A DNA stretch of 28,500 nt from Cristatella mucedo. Its lineage: Eukaryota; Bryozoa; Phylactolaemata; Cristatellidae. A program made the translations under genes and the position numbers. This document shows positions 20,779 to 28,500 of the stretch, piece after piece (position 1 is the first letter of the stretch; each line of letters starts with the position of its first letter). The stretch covers positions 3,375,001-3,403,500 of the forward strand of contig WPIO01000024.1 in assembly GCA_009760855.2 (NCBI GenBank), given 5' to 3'. The notes beneath the pieces were generated by a model, which was not told where the DNA came from, ran no database searches, and was given only the letters and a program-made list of their open reading frames with translations.

Positions 20779-20865
20779 GTAGAGTTCTACGTGTCGCAGA
20801 CCAGAGCAGACAATCACGCCGTGAGAGAGGCTGCATGCACCTGCATATCGGAGCTGGCCTATAAG
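20779..20865 (+). CDS. Exon F: HEAT-repeat protein
   Basis: The acceptor is cccgtcgtag and the donor TATAAG|gtacgt; length is 87 bases, phase 0 at both ends. It encodes VEFYVSQTR then ADNHAVREAACTCISELAYK, a textbook HEAT second-helix pattern (N-x-x-VREAAC-x-x-I-x-ELA). The next residues, VDRELVRPFIGDLVDTV, come from exon G and start the following repeat. Because both ends are phase 0, this exon could be skipped without a frameshift. Confidence 0.93.
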
Positions 20866-21149
20866 GTACGTGTCAGCTTCGTCTGCCGCCTCGACAGGTG
20901 CGGCGACACGTCCTCTTCGTCCCCTGTCGCCGCATCTGTCTTTCCTATATCCGTCCCGGGCTTCAGCCGCGCCTTCTTGCGTTCATACTCGCTTGCTCTC
21001 GAACGGTCGCGGCCTGTCTCTCTCCACCCGCTTACCTTGCGGCTGCTTGCAAGAGCTCGGCGCTGAGGGCTTGCAAGAGCGACCTCTAAACGGCCTCGGT
21101 GAACCGTGGTCGCTCTGGCAACTCGGTTACTCGGGCCGGCCGCTTTGAA

Positions 21150-21285
21150 TGCTGTCGCCAAGTCGTTGGTCCAGCGGTTAAGGTGCTCGCCCCGACTAAC
21201 GTCTGGCTGAGGTCGTGGGCTCGAGCCCTGAGGCATATGTGAAGCGCCTGAATAGAGATTTAGTTCTCTTGGGGCGCTATACAAG
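21150..21285 (+). mobile_element. tRNA-derived SINE, copy 3 (best head)
   Basis: The box A-like region tggtccagcggttaaggtgc starts at 21167 and box B-like ggtcgtgggctcgagccc is at 21211-21228, followed by catatgtgaagcgcc. The tail stem is AGCGCC (21243-21248) with GGCGCT (21273-21278). It ends with tacaagtgaactata. This copy shows the head and the LINE-type tail together in one short element, which defines the SINE. Confidence 0.88.
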
Positions 21286-21289
21286 TGAA

Positions 21290-21884
21290 CTATATCTTCC
21301 ATGATGGGAGGTGCAGATTTGGCGACAGTACGTGCACTTTGACAGTATGGCAGCGGTAATGTTGAAGCGACGTCACGTGCTCTGCACATTTGCTCTGTCA
21401 TTAGTGTCTGCACGGTGACTCAAGTCTTCAGCAGCGGTCATTTACCTACACGTGGCTGCAGGCAAGGCCTTATGTAGCACTGTGAATTGGCTACAGTTTG
21501 GTGATGGGGTATCACTAGAAAAAAACATCCTTTCAGATGTAATCATGGCTGCAAAGAACCCGACGTCACCATGATTTTTCAACCAAATTTAACTTTGGCT
21601 TCGTTCGAATGTGCTATCATGCGTTTTCTGACTGCTGCTGTTAGTGCGTGTCTGAGCCCACCTTTTTTTTTTATAGCAGGGCCAGGTGAGAACCGTTTGC
21701 CTTATTACATATAATCCCTTCCCTCAAATACTGTCATTTACCTACGAAAGCCAGAATTGTTTAATGCAGCGCTCACATAGTTTGTTGACTGTTTAATGTT
21801 AAGAGTCAATCAGCGTGCCTCCTTTCTGCAGCCGTCAGTGCTCCCACGGTCTATGCCTACGCTCCAGCAAAATGGAGGCGGAGG
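21290..21884. other. Intronic sequence, nothing recognised
   Basis: There is no motif of the repeat families seen elsewhere. An acceptor-like tttctgcag at 21823-21831 is not in phase with a usable donor for exons F and G, which already join directly. Confidence 0.4.
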
Positions 21885-21922
21885 CAGCTACCACCAGCTC
21901 GGTTGCGAGCTGGTGGTAGCTG
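21885..21922. repeat. 17-bp perfect inverted repeat with 4-base loop
   Basis: CAGCTACCACCAGCTCG (21885-21901) pairs perfectly with CGAGCTGGTGGTAGCTG (21906-21922) around gttg, a compact and very stable potential hairpin. Confidence 0.95.
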
Positions 21923-22029
21923 GCCGCCGGACCCGAGTCGTCGGCAGTCTGCCCAAAGTCGGGCTTTCGCTGACAGACGCTCAACAAGAGGTTCCTCCTG
22001 CAGCCAGTTTAACTTAACCGATTTAGTAG

Positions 22030-22142
22030 CTATTTAATTGACTATTATTTATTATTTATTTATATTTATATTTATTATACGTATTTATATTTATTGTTTA
22101 TTTATATTTATGATTTATTATTTAATTAACTATTTAATTGAC
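22030..22142. repeat. AT-rich (TTTA)n-like tract between 13-bp direct repeats
   Basis: ctatttaattgac occurs at 22030-22042 and again at 22130-22142. Between them lies an imperfect ttta/tatt repeat of about 87 bases. The flanks are much more GC-rich. Confidence 0.88.
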
Positions 22143-22184
22143 CGAATCACTTCGTTGTGTTGCCGTGGCCGGAAAAAAAGGAAA

Positions 22185-22206
22185 AAAAAGGGAGGGAGGG
22201 AGGGAG
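22185..22206. repeat. Purine-rich (GGGA)n run
   Basis: Short run of ggga units following an A-rich stretch, just before the palindrome at 22217. Confidence 0.85.
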
Positions 22207-22216
22207 GAGCTCAGCG

Positions 22217-22248
22217 CGGCAGCACGAATTTTAAAATTCGTGCTGCCG
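22217..22248. repeat. 32-bp perfect palindrome
   Basis: CGGCAGCACGAATTTT (22217-22232) followed immediately by its exact reverse complement AAAATTCGTGCTGCCG (22233-22248), with no spacer. Confidence 0.97.
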
Positions 22249-23370
22249 ACGGCCGATGGCACCATGCCAATTATGCCCGTGCCTCGTGCTCCCGCCGCCC
22301 TCACAGCAGCACGACCTGCCACACTTGTTGGTTGAGGTGGGCAAGGACGGTGCGGTCGGTCGGCCATTGCGCATGCGCTCTCCTCGAGCGCGTCTGCTTA
22401 GGACGAGTCGGTCGTGTGCGAAGCCTCAACCGAGACCTCAAAGCTGACTCGTCGAAGCTGATTCGATGACCCAGCGATGGTTGCTGCCGACGGCGGCAGC
22501 TATGCCCGCTCCGTGCCCTCCTCTCTACCCACATCTCTGCACGTGACCACCTGCCTGCGGCTTCAGCACCGTGGGACGGCTGCTGCGCACTTACAGCTGC
22601 TCCAGCGCATGCCGACTCCACCGAGGCGTCGGCTGCTAGATGCGCGATGCCAGATGCAGGGCCAGACTTGTTTACGTTCATTGCGGCATCGCTCGTGTGG
22701 CAGTCTTCAGTGCTCCTCGAGCTTTGGCCTCGCCCCGAGTTTCAGTTCCGGCCTGGCCTGGCTCGGCTCTTGGTTTCCAGTTCCCGTGTATGTGGTCCCA
22801 GTGCAGAGTCTGCTTCCTGGTGCGGGGTGCTTGTTTACCGGCCCCGCCTCAGTTGTCTTGGTCTGATGATAGCTGCCAGAATGGGAGCGACCATCGCCGG
22901 GCCTGCGTGGACGGCATGCTTGGATCACGTTATCTATCGAACCGGGAGCTTTGAGATGGGAGTACGGCAGGTGGCACCAGCGGCGGCGCGTACGGAATCG
23001 ATTCAAGGGGCAAAGGGTGAAGGAAAGAAAGAGTGAGCAGTGGTATAGCTGAAGGCTCGATGGGATAAGGCATGTCGATCGATGTCGATGACGACGATTG
23101 GCCACGTGACAATCTGTGCGTGAGGCATACTCTCCTTAACGTCTAGCTGCTTGTCAAAACCTTTACAAATTTGCCTTTCCCTGAATGCGCCAATTCCTCG
23201 AATTTGCACAGAACTTAAGGTAAGAATGTATTTCGTCTAGCTTGCCGTAGCTGACCTTAGAGAATTTCCTGCTTGACTGTGACCCAAGCAATTTATGTTC
23301 ACCAGAAAGAAAGCAGCTTGTAAAACAAAGTCGTTTTTACTGCTAGTGATAACAAGGACAGCAAAGCATT
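22249..23370. other. GC-rich intronic stretch without a supported gene
   Basis: Several overlapping frames of 100-140 codons run on both strands (about 22300-23110), as expected from GC-rich sequence. None has a recognisable domain or a splice pair in phase with exons F and G. Confidence 0.35.
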
Positions 23371-23371
23371 T

Positions 23372-23640
23372 ATATACGGCCCTCGGAGAAGTGAATCTCT
23401 CTCTCTTTAGGCAGTTTATGTGAGCATGCTGTAAAGGAAGGAAATAAAGGTGTGGTCTCCAAAGGGTTCGAGGTTCGTCGGAGGCACAGCTAAACGATTT
23501 GATCAGAAGAGCAAGTGTTACGACGTCTAGGACTAGCCTCGGTCGGGGAGTTTTTCTGAAAGGTAGGATGAATTCCCGCAAGCCAGTTAGCTGTCATTCC
23601 TGCAAGTGTTGGCTGTGGTCAGACTCCAGTCTTCAAAGTT
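23372..23640 (-). mobile_element. Degraded LINE 3' end
   Basis: It starts with a weak tail (gccctcggagaagtgaatct and on). Upstream on the minus strand it matches the 3' coding zone of the LINE at 5565-6600: gaggcacagctaaacgattt against gaggcaccattaaacgactt, then agagcaagtgttacgacg against agagtgggtgtgatacga. It is decayed and 5'-truncated. Confidence 0.65.
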
Positions 23641-23644
23641 TGAT

Positions 23645-24345
23645 TGCATGATCAATGTGATGGACTCGTCGTAAAGAGTCTGGAGACCCATCTTATCCTC
23701 GAGTGCAGCGAGCATCTGTCCAGCCCCCAGACGTGGCCGGATGCTGACATTGCATGGCTGTACATTGCACCTATGAGGATAGCATTTGTTGCTCTGACGA
23801 TGTTAAGCAGGGAACTCGTTCTTGTAATGCAATGTATCTCCGTCTGTAACTCCACAAAGTCATAAAGACCATGTGGGTGTTACGCAGGAGAGTTTTGTAT
23901 AGCGCACTCACAGCCTAAGCGGCTTTCGGTACGCATTCGGTAGCCAACAGACTTCGTCTCACGCAACAAAGAGAAAGTGGGAAGCACAGCAGAGTTAGGA
24001 GAGCAGTTGAGGTAGTGAGTAGCATAGAAGTAGCAGCTCAGGACCGCTGAAAAAGATGTGACACAGTCGGCAGCAGGAGTGTAGTTGTCGTTGCTTGTCA
24101 ACTCAGTTCCAGTCTCTTGCTCATTTGAGAATCTGGTTTTGCACATACATACCAGACTCAGAGCCTGAAGCACAGCCTAACTTAGAAGCTTGCACTGTGC
24201 CACAGCGTGGCCGTGCGATCGGGTTGGCTGCCTGCGCATAACCGCCACCCTTTAGTGAGGTCATTCTATCATACCCGACCAGCAGTGCCCACGTGTGCTG
24301 TCAGCATGCCATGCTCCCCAACACCGATTGCCTTGGTCGTTACAG
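23645..24345. other. Intronic sequence, nothing recognised
   Basis: Only short frames on both strands, with no known motif. It ends at the exon G acceptor. Confidence 0.35.
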
Positions 24346-24436
24346 GTCGACCGTGAACTGGTACGGCCATTTATAGGCGATCTAGTCGACACCGTCATGA
24401 TCTTCCTCACTGATGGTAACTGGCCTGTCAGAGACG
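24346..24436 (+). CDS. Exon G: HEAT-repeat protein
   Basis: The acceptor is tggtcgttacag and the donor GACG|gtaaga. It encodes VDRELVRPFIGDLVDTVMI, then FLTDGNWPVRD, the first helix and turn of a HEAT repeat. The final single base joins two bases of exon H to give Ala, so the repeat reads GNWPVRD-AACTASCHFV across the junction. An earlier in-exon donor (GATG|gtaact, exon end 24415) has the same phase; using it would remove seven residues including the conserved W-P-V-R. The longer form is preferred because it restores the repeat signature. Confidence 0.92.
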
Positions 24437-24475
24437 GTAAGAGTAAGCCTCGGGTTCGATAGGCAGTCTCTAGCT

Positions 24476-24856
<381 letters not shown>

Positions 24857-25018
24857 TCTACCATTGCTCTTTCTATCTCACTCCCTTCTCCCCTCTTTCT
24901 CTCCTTTCTCTCGCTTCTTTCTTTCTCTTGATCTCCCTCCCCTCTTTCTCTCCCTCTCTTCCATCTCTCTCTATCCTCTCTTATCTATTTCTTGTCTCTC
25001 TTATTGATCTCTCTCACT

Positions 25019-25019
<1 letters not shown>

Positions 25020-25084
<65 letters not shown>
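25020..25084. repeat. (CT)n microsatellite
   Basis: A second CT tract in the same intron (G-H), separated from the long one by mixed pyrimidine-rich sequence. Confidence 0.97.
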
Positions 25085-25087
<3 letters not shown>

Positions 25088-25109
25088 ACTCTCTCACACA
25101 CATGGGCTT

Positions 25110-25290
25110 ACCCATGCTGACCCTGTGCATGTCACCCCTAACCATATTATTCATTTCGTTTGTTTTTCAAGCATGATTTTACTTACCATTGAATTGCATT
25201 TCACTTTACAGCAAATGTAAAGCGCCTAGAGAGAGATTAAGTTCTCTGAGGGCGCTTTATCAAGTGAATCATTATTAATATTATTACCCA
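25110..25290 (+). mobile_element. LINE 3' end with perfect tail stem
   Basis: It is closely similar to 16520-16695 (tgctgaccctgtgc(a/g)tgtcaccc onwards). The tail stem is AAAGCGCC (25219-25226) with GGCGCTTT (25251-25258), 8 bp perfect, followed by caagtgaa and (ATT)n-like repeats to about 25287. It lies between exons G and H in the gene's orientation. Confidence 0.86.
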
Positions 25291-25470
25291 CCTCGTTGTA
25301 TTTATATCAGCACGTCGTAAGGCAGCATTGTGGCGTGGCATTGTGGTCACCTGGGCGACTTGGTTTTGCATTGCTGTTGTGACCTTCGGGCTTCCTCTCT
25401 TGCATGTGCAAGCGCCACGTGACGATGTCGCTTTTCACCATGTCGATGGTCGAGCTCTCTTTCCTTTCAG

Positions 25471-25638
25471 CCGCCTGCACCGCCAGCTGCCACTTCGTGC
25501 AGCACCACTCGTCCGAGTTGGCGGCCAAGTTGCCGGCTCTGCTGTCTCTGCTGAAGATGCGCTTGCAGGACAACGCACCGACCGTGCGTCAGGGTGCCGC
25601 CGTGGCACTCGCTGCCATAGCTGCAGCCCCGGTGTCAG
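25471..25638 (+). CDS. Exon H: HEAT-repeat protein
   Basis: The acceptor has a strong pyrimidine tract (ctctctttcctttcag) and the donor is GTCAG|gtgagc. It encodes the second helix of the repeat started in exon G (AACTASCHFVQHHSSELAAK), then the next repeat: LPALLSLLKMRLQDNAPTV followed by RQGAAVALAAIAAA. The N-A-P-T-VRQGAAVALAAIA core is a good HEAT helix. It starts with two bases and ends with one base of a codon, fitting G and I. Confidence 0.9.
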
Positions 25639-25815
25639 GTGAGCAGGCCGGCTGCTTCGCGCCAGAGAGCGGAGGGCATCGGCGGCGCCTGGAGCAGCTC
25701 ATTGTGCAGGCAGGGCGCTGCAAGCAAGTGGAGGTCACCAGTGGAGGCTCCTCCGGCTGCGCGGCTGCCCTTCCTCTGGCCGCCTTCTGAGTAGTGCCCG
25801 CCGCATCGTTGGCAG

Positions 25816-26140
25816 GTGGGCGGGTCGGAGACGAGCTGCTGCAGGCTGCCGTGGCCAGCTTCGACGCTTTGGTGAGCGTGACCGGCGGCGGCATCCTGCC
25901 CGCAGCCGTCGGAGCTGCGGCAGCAGCTTCTGCTGCCGCCGCTTGCGAAACAGCCATGGACGAGACGTGCGACGGGGCCACATCATCCGACGCCGGCGTG
26001 AGGCCGGAAATTCTGGCAGGAGCGGCTGGTGCAGCGGGGAGGTGCTGCGACCATCCGCAGCCGTGGGAGCTGGCCGACGGCTACGCATGCGTCAAGTGCA
26101 AGTCTCACAGACCGCCGGAAGCGTGGGAGATTGCCGACGG
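25816..26140 (+). CDS. Exon I: HEAT protein, Ala-rich linker and Cys/Trp motif
   Basis: It starts in phase after a weak acceptor (tcgttggcag) and stays open to the donor GACGG|gtgaga. It encodes VGDELLQAAVASFDALV, an Ala/Gly-rich low-complexity linker (about 50 residues), then a compact motif QPWELADGYACVKCKSHR followed by PPEAWEIADG. In this motif a W-E-x-A-D-G phrase occurs twice around a C-x-x-C pair, which could bind metal or form a small fold; this is inference. A strong earlier donor (GCTTTG|gtgagc at 25872) would give a much shorter exon. If the final donor is not used, the frame stops immediately at the tga after DG, making this the last coding exon. Confidence 0.65.
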
Positions 26141-26224
26141 GTGAGAGGCTGTGTGCTGAACGCCTGACACCTCGGTTGGACTTGCGTCTGGGTGCTGATG
26201 CGTCATAGCTGTGTTTTATTGCAG

Positions 26225-26348
26225 GGGGCGTGTGGTGTTTAGGGCACAGCCGACCCGACCACTGGCGACTGGCTCTGGGGTGTGCAGCAGCAATGGAAGG
26301 CGTTGTTGGCTCCGGGGCTCAGTTCTCGTCTGTAGACCGTTAGAGTAG
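26225..26348 (+). CDS. Exon J: possible terminal exon (weak)
   Basis: After an 84-base intron, an acceptor (tgttttattgcag) is in phase with exon I. The frame reads GRVVFRAQPTRPLATGSG and ends at tag 26346-26348. It shows no HEAT pattern and is short, so it may be a true C-terminal tail or simply a chance continuation. Confidence 0.2.
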
Positions 26349-28221
26349 GTAACCCTGGCCAAATGCAGGTCCCTACGATGAAGATCACTTCAATGGAGCC
26401 GAAAGGTCAATGCTACTTTTAACTGGCTGAGGATATGCTCGATCTTGGACGCTGCTCTGAAATTCTGTAACAGAGTTTGAGCTTTTTCCCATTCGGACAT
26501 GCTGTGTGTCCTCAGAAAATTCAGGTGCAGCCCTCTGCCTCTCTCTCTCCTCTCTCTGTGTGTGCGTGTGTGTTTTCATAGGTCAGGCATCAGTGTAGCC
26601 CGGCTCCCCTCTCTCCTGACCTGACAAAATGTCAACGCACCGTTTTTGTCTGCCGTCTTACCTTGAAAGATATGCTCTCTAAAGTGATGTGTGGTCTTTG
26701 TTGCACATCACCCTAAGCACTCTGCATTTTACACATATACACACAAATGTCCATGGGTATTTTCGCACCAGTAGCAATTCAGCTAACGCGGGCAGGTTGA
26801 ACGACTTTCAGGCTAGCATTCACTGAGGCATTGAGGTGCAACATGCTGCTCTCTCCGTGGCTAAGACTATTTACTAAGCTCTCATAAGTATATATATATA
26901 AAACAGTAATGCCGAGCCTTTCACTCGGTTAGAAGTAGGCCTACCTTAATTCTTGATTGTCAGCTGCACATAGCTGAGTAGTAATGTCAACAGTTTCTTA
27001 ATCGTGCCTTCTAGTATTGATTCAATCGACTCCCATAAGATTGCAAATTGCAAAAAAAAGTATTGTCTGTTGCCGAATAAGGTTGATTTGGCTTGCTTCT
27101 CAGCTTCAGGCCTCAGTCATCCCATAGAAGCTATTTGGTGTGAACCCAGTGCCCAGTCCTTAACAGTAAGACAAATAAAAAACAAAAACAATCTAACCTG
27201 CTTTGCTGTATGCTTTGGGCCACACACCTACTCATATGTAAATATTAATTGATCCCCTAAAAGGTTTGCGGCAGATGGAATTCCCGTGTTCTGAAACACA
27301 TCTCAGGTAGACATTCCGGGTCAGTAATGCCAGGATGGTTTACCGTGAACCAATGCTGGCGTTGGAAAAGGAACCCTAAGCCATGACTTTGCCACCGTCG
27401 TGCAAGACAGTATGCTGATGAGTATATGCAGTCGCTGTAGAAACGTTTCGTCTTTGAGCTAGAATTTTGAATGTGAGTTCTTTAGTTTTAATGCATATGG
27501 AGCAAAAGTCTCTGTTGCTAGCAGTCCTGAAATAAAGAAGGAACAGATTGCATATTCTCCTGAGAGGACCTGACACTGAGGAGGCCAAAACGGATGAAGC
27601 AGTTCAGCAGCTATGTATCACGAAGCCAAGAGTTTTTTGTTTTACACCCAGCTTTTCAACCTGAAGCCAGTAGAGTTTCTTTAGATAATGGTACGCTGAC
27701 TATCTCTGATTTCGACATCACTGACAGGGTAGGCCCGGGTCTGGTGCTGCTTCCTCGAGGACCGCGAGGCCTCCGACTGTGTGACCTGTCTTCCGGCCCT
27801 GTCGGCCCCGGCGGTAGCTGGCTAGTTCACTCTGACTTCGGGGGGGGGGGAGGCGGCGATGGCTTTCCCGGAGGCTCGCTAGCAGCAGCAGCAGCAGCTT
27901 GCACTTCTTAGCACTTCATCCTGTGTGCTACCAGCCCGCTGAACTGCTGGGCGAGTTTGTGGGCTGTGCTGAAAACTAAACTGGCTCAGCTTGCCCAAAT
28001 GCACCCGAGAGCGTATCCGGGCAGGAACTGAATGGAGCTGAACTCACTGCTCGACTGACTCGCCTGCTGAGATCCTTCGGCCATGCTATGGTAATTGGGT
28101 TCAAGCTGTCTGCTTCTGTCATAAGTCGGTTGCCGGATCAAAACTCCAGAGCTCCGTGGAACAAACAATGCAACCTCTGGACCTGCAACCGCAGAGCTCG
28201 TATAAAAATAAATAAAATATA
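26349..28221. other. Downstream region, no gene supported
   Basis: It contains a short CT/GT-rich stretch (26538-26574), a small TA run (26889-26900), AATAAA words (27174-27179 and 27530-27536) that could serve as poly(A) signals for the HEAT gene, a poly(G) run (27840-27849) and a CAG/GCA run (27881-27900). An open frame at 27594-27911 is glycine- and alanine-rich at its end and has no recognisable domain. Confidence 0.35.
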
Positions 28222-28312
28222 ATTCACTTGTATAGTTCTCTAAAGGAACTTAATCTCTAATCAGGTTGCTTCACTAGTGCCATGAGCTCGAGCCCCCCCC
28301 CCCCCGACCTCG
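28222..28312 (-). mobile_element. tRNA-derived SINE, copy 4 (partial)
   Basis: The tail side (aattcacttgtatag, then ggaacttaatctctaatcag) and the box B complement (gagctcgagccc, 28284-28295) are in the same order as at 1931-2045. A poly(C) run of about 13 bases has expanded beside box B, and the box A part is not recognisable. Confidence 0.7.
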
Positions 28313-28316
28313 GTTC

Positions 28317-28368
28317 TTCACCATCATTGATCATCATCCACATCATTCATCATCATCACATCGTCATC
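28317..28368. repeat. Imperfect (CAT)n repeat
   Basis: Many cat/atc units with interruptions, beside the SINE at 28222-28312. Confidence 0.9.
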
Positions 28369-28500
28369 GCCCTAGCCACTGGCTTCACCTTCGATAGCAC
28401 CAGACGTACCAGCATTCACATGTTCACAGCCCAGAGTGGTCTCTAGTGCTATGAGCAGCTCTGTTCAGCTCATTAAGAGCTACAGCCGACTCGATAATAT

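Noticed and set aside
21160-21235. Functional tRNA gene
   Set aside because: Box A and box B-like sequences are present, but no acceptor stem closes, and the head is followed by a LINE-type tail and occurs in several copies, so it is a SINE.
21823-22017. Possible exon after tttctgcag with a 73-codon frame
   Set aside because: Exons F and G already join directly in phase and complete a HEAT unit, and the frame here includes the 17-bp hairpin and shows no repeat signature.
22300-23110. Several overlapping open frames of 100-140 codons on both strands
   Set aside because: GC-rich sequence has few stops by chance. No domain, no phase-compatible splice sites and no preferred strand were seen.
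27594-27911. 105-codon frame ending in Gly- and Ala-rich runs
   Set aside because: The Gly and Ala runs come from poly(G) and GCA repeats. The first half matches nothing I recognise and no splice links to the HEAT gene are evident.

Overview
The window looks like a piece of an animal nuclear genome, most likely a non-model (perhaps marine) invertebrate. The evidence is a multi-exon gene with GT-AG introns, Tc1/mariner transposons, L2/CR1-type LINEs, tRNA-derived SINEs, and many long (CT)n, (GA)n and (TA)n microsatellites. Nothing prokaryotic or viral was seen. The species cannot be named from the sequence.

Host gene. One plus-strand gene runs through most of the window. It was assembled by eye from exons whose splice sites and reading phases fit. 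Exons C to I (12845-12996, 14423-14529, 14627-14729, 20779-20865, 24346-24436, 25471-25638, 25816-26140) join in one frame. They encode a chain of HEAT/ARM-type helical repeats, including the recognisable cores DNWSVVRLAACQAARQFLL, PRMCLNRYYVVEGIRNYSQ, ADNHAVREAACTCISELA and GNWPVRDAACTASCHFV. Exon B (7755-8011) fits in phase before C. Exon A (2887-3246) is a likely earlier exon, but its phase does not fit B directly. Neither the true start nor the true 3' end is established. No gene symbol is given because the family is recognised only as a conserved, poorly named HEAT-repeat protein.

Mobile elements fill the introns and flanks. Two decayed Tc1/mariner transposases lie on the minus strand (41-890 and about 8750-9960). 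At least four LINE copies with reverse-transcriptase remains lie on the minus strand (1025-1680, 5565-6600, 16878-18440, 18468-19580). Several LINE 3' ends occur on either strand, and tRNA-like SINEs sit at 1931-2045, 16735-16877, 21150-21285 and 28222-28310. LINE and SINE copies end in the same hairpin tail followed by short A/T-rich repeats. The tail stem is kept by paired base changes in several copies.

The most unusual structures are: (1) a 376-bp inverted repeat of about 97% identity (6612-6987 and 7049-7424) around a 61-bp loop that is a SINE head; (2) the covarying hairpin tail shared by LINEs and SINEs; (3) a 32-bp perfect palindrome at 22217-22248; and (4) long pyrimidine tracts placed close to splice sites of the HEAT gene. 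I did not find a convincing wholly new gene system.
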